DNA of 8,309 bases from Nitrospiraceae bacterium (lineage in GTDB: Bacteria > Nitrospirota > Nitrospiria > Nitrospirales > Nitrospiraceae): positions 1-8,309 of the forward strand of contig JAICXS010000066.1 in the NCBI GenBank assembly GCA_025934615.1. Reading direction: 5' to 3'. Below are positions 6,384 through 8,309 of the stretch, piece after piece. The position numbers and the translations under genes were made by a program. The first letter of the stretch is position 1; the number at the start of each line of letters is the position of its first letter. Below the pieces are notes generated by a model. The model did not search any database. It worked only from the letters and a program-made list of their open reading frames with translations, and was not told the origin of the DNA.

Positions 6384-7035
6384 CGGGGTCAACGAGCTAT
6401 TCAAGCGCGCCAACCTCATTCAGGGGGATGCGGCTGCGCTGACCACGCTGACCGATTCCGCGCGACAGCATCCCATTGATATTGCGATTCAGGTCATCAA
6501 CGAGGGTATCGACGAGCTCTATACATCCTCGCATATCGAGCTTCCCAACGAACAGGCGGAAAGCACCGTCACGCTTCAAACCGGAGTGCGGTCGTATGCG
6601 CTCAATGCGAGCCTGACCAAGATGATATTCCCCCTCATCGACAAGACCAACACGCAATACATCTGGAAATTCCCCGGCACCTATGACGACATGCTGCAGA
6701 TCGATCCGGAGCAGGACGACACCGGACTGCCGTGGTGGGGCATCGTCAGTCCGGTCGATGGGCATCTGTTTTTGAATGTCATCCCGACATCGGAAGAAAA
6801 CGGTCACGTCTATACCTATCAGTACGAAAAAGACCTCGCGCTTGCTGCCGCGACCGACACCGTTCCGTTCGACAACAAGGTATTCCGGGCCATGGTTCCG
6901 GCCTGGCTGCAGCTCTACAAGCGCGAGATGCGAAACGAGTTCGACGCCGCGCTTTACCAGATGTCGATCGGTCGCGCGGCCGTCAGCCTGACGCAGATCG
7001 ATTCCAGACAGTCCTATTCGCCGCGCGGTGGCTGA
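6367..7035 (+). CDS. Tail-tubular-A-like head-tail connector protein
   Basis: This 222-residue protein probably forms the ring between portal and tail nozzle (the role of T7 gp11-like proteins). The pattern resembles a podovirus family I recall: an N-terminal helix KTLLDGVNELFKRANLIQGD (2-21), DIAIQVINEGIDELY (38-52), a hydrophobic strand with an aromatic-rich middle (IWKFPGTYDDMLQIDP, 99-114), LPWWGIVSP (121-129), a LFLNVIPTSEENG turn (134-146), YEKDL (153-157), TVPFDN (165-170) and an Arg/Tyr/Pro tail ending SYSPRGG. TTG is used as start, with GAGGGA 5 bases upstream. It overlaps the preceding gene by 17 bases, and its stop shares one base with the next ATG (TGATG), which suggests coupling. 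The family is assigned by recalled pattern plus synteny. A head-completion adaptor is a close alternative. Confidence 0.78.
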   Translation: MKTLLDGVNELFKRANLIQGDAAALTTLTDSARQHPIDIAIQVINEGIDELYTSSHIELPNEQAESTVTLQTGVRSYALNASLTKMIFPLIDKTNTQYIWKFPGTYDDMLQIDPEQDDTGLPWWGIVSPVDGHLFLNVIPTSEENGHVYTYQYEKDLALAAATDTVPFDNKVFRAMVPAWLQLYKREMRNEFDAALYQMSIGRAAVSLTQIDSRQSYSPRGG

Positions 7036-8309
7036 TGGCCAAGTCGCCGTATTCTGGCAATCCCAAGATCGGATCGGGAAGCAAGAGCGGCGCCGACGAT
7101 CTCAATATCGTGCTGAAGTTCGGCGGCGGATTGCATACCAAGGCGTCTCCGGACGAAATCGACCAGCGGGAAGCCGCCGGCGGGTTCAATTTCATCATCG
7201 ACCTCGAAAACAGGAATCTCATCAACCGCCCGCCGTTCGATCTGATCGGGACCGCTCCGAATGCGCAGTCCATCCAGGGCGGGTTTTCCCTGCTCAAGAC
7301 CGATGGCACGGTGACGACGTGCTTTCAGGCCGGGGGCGTCGTTTACAAGTGGGACGGCACCACGAATTTCACGTCGGTCGGCACGTGCAATTCGGCCTCG
7401 AAACTACGCGGACACTGGCAAACGCATTGCTGGAATCTGAGCGACAAGGTTCTGATTACCGACCTCAATCTGAGTGACGTGGTGAAGGAGTGGGACGGCG
7501 CGACGTTTTCCAGCTCCGTGTTCACCGATGAAAGCAGCAATCCGTTCGGGACGTTCTTTGCGAAGTACCTGAGCATCGACAACGAAATAGCGTTGTTCGC
7601 GAATGTCAAGGACCCTAGCGCCACGAGCCCGAGCCTGATCGTGGGCTCTGCAAGGTCGAACTACAACGAGATCACGATCACGAACAGGCCCTCCAATGCG
7701 ATTGGAAATGGCGATCCGTTCTTTTTGATAAGTCCGGATTTGAAGCCGATCAATGCCTTGCTCACCGCGTTTGGCACCAGCATGATCTCGACCGAGAAGG
7801 GACAGATTTTCAACCTGTCGGGGTCGTCTGCGCAGGATTATGCGTTCTCGCCGTTCTATCCCGGCAGCAATGCATCCGGCGGAGAATCCATGATCGATGT
7901 CGGAAACGATATCATCTATGGACGGCAGGGCCGTCTCGAGAGCGTGATCGACACCAACACCTTCGGCAATTCGCAGGCGTCCGACATCACGTCTGGTATA
8001 GCGGACATCATCCAGAACTACACCGGATGGACGACGGTGTTCAATTCCAGAACGAGACTGGCCTATGCGTTCCCGACAGGCGTTTCCGAGGTGTGGGTTC
8101 TCAATGAGGCGGTGAGAACTTCCGGTCAGATCAGCCCGTGGATGCGCTGGACGACGCAACATTCGCTGGCGTTCAAGCCGTCGATGGTGATGTCGATGCT
8201 CGATCCCATCGACGGTCTGGAATACATCTTCATGGGGGACGGCTCCGGAAACATCTACCGGATGGAAGGCACGGGTACCAGCGGCGACGGCGGCACGAGC
8301 GCCATCGAC
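7035..8309 (+). CDS. Tail-tubular-B-like tail/stabilization protein, 3' truncated
   Basis: The frame opens at the ATG at 7035, overlapping the preceding stop by one base, and stays open for 425 codons to the last base of the window; the C-terminus is missing. Visible features: a Gly-rich start MAKSPYSGNPKIGSGSKSGA, IVLKFGGGLH, EIDQREAAGGFNF (about 45-57), a NRPPFDLIGT segment, then repeated short β-rich units with WDG (KWDGTTNF, EWDGATF), and near the end YIFMGDGSGNIYRMEG. This β-rich pattern resembles podovirus tail-tube/stabilization proteins that lie after the tail-tubular-A-like gene and form the tail nozzle (T7 gp12-like role). The ribosome site is weak, so translation is probably coupled to the upstream gene. 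An adhesin-like or general virion structural protein cannot be ruled out. Confidence 0.8.
   Translation, partial: MAKSPYSGNPKIGSGSKSGADDLNIVLKFGGGLHTKASPDEIDQREAAGGFNFIIDLENRNLINRPPFDLIGTAPNAQSIQGGFSLLKTDGTVTTCFQAGGVVYKWDGTTNFTSVGTCNSASKLRGHWQTHCWNLSDKVLITDLNLSDVVKEWDGATFSSSVFTDESSNPFGTFFAKYLSIDNEIALFANVKDPSATSPSLIVGSARSNYNEITITNRPSNAIGNGDPFFLISPDLKPINALLTAFGTSMISTEKGQIFNLSGSSAQDYAFSPFYPGSNASGGESMIDVGNDIIYGRQGRLESVIDTNTFGNSQASDITSGIADIIQNYTGWTTVFNSRTRLAYAFPTGVSEVWVLNEAVRTSGQISPWMRWTTQHSLAFKPSMVMSMLDPIDGLEYIFMGDGSGNIYRMEGTGTSGDGGTSAID

Noticed and set aside
4722..6419. 565-codon open frame on the minus strand
   Set aside because: It lies antisense to the scaffold end, the whole capsid gene, the terminator and the next gene. 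Its product is rich in Arg/Gly/Val/His with no recognisable domain, as expected from the mirror of a GC-rich coding frame.
7028..7477. 149-codon plus-strand frame at the connector/tail junction
   Set aside because: It overlaps the tail protein in another frame; its Arg/Gln/Ser-rich sequence lacks any motif, whereas the frame from 7035 stays open to the window end and has family-like segments.
7404..8162. 252-codon open frame on the minus strand
   Set aside because: It is antisense to the tail protein frame that runs to the window end; its Arg-rich composition and lack of motifs indicate a shadow.

Overview
The window is a continuous stretch of the packaging, head and tail genes of a tailed bacteriophage or prophage, all read from the + strand. 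The nearly gap-free packing, the order terminase - portal - scaffold - capsid - head/tail connector - tail protein, the N4-gp56-type major capsid protein and the tail-tubular-like proteins suggest a short-tailed (podovirus-like) virus. Sequence that is GC-rich by eye, with codons favouring C or G at third positions, fits a GC-rich proteobacterial host; an alphaproteobacterium is my guess. Nothing here (no integrase, attachment site, host gene or tRNA) decides between a free phage and a prophage.

Layout: 1-359 is the 3' end of a glycosyltransferase-like phage protein. 356-1807 is the large terminase subunit, with ATPase and nuclease motifs visible. 1804-2154 is a small protein I do not recognise. 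2147-4057 is the portal. 3906-4163 is a small gene whose first 152 bases overlap the end of the portal gene in another frame. 4166-4768 is a probable scaffolding protein. 4797-5882 is the major capsid protein, followed by a strong intrinsic terminator at 5902-5936. 5946-6383 is a head protein with SAP-like segments. 6367-7035 is a tail-tubular-A-like connector protein. From 7035 to the window end runs an open, 3'-truncated tail protein (tail-tubular-B-like). There is no gene-free stretch longer than 63 bases.

How they work together: the terminase cuts and pumps DNA through the portal into a procapsid built from capsid protein on the scaffold. The genes after the terminator close the head and build the tail tube. 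From the terminase to the capsid, genes overlap or lie within 28 bases of each other, so they are probably co-transcribed and often translationally coupled. The terminator right after the capsid gene probably lowers expression of the following genes relative to the capsid. Four of the eight gene starts in the window are not ATG (TTG at 356, GTG at 1804, GTG at 3906, TTG at 6367).

I saw no CRISPR array, RNA gene, insertion sequence or defence system. The most unusual points are the portal/small-gene overlap, the unknown protein between terminase and portal, and the capsid gene's translation and termination signals.
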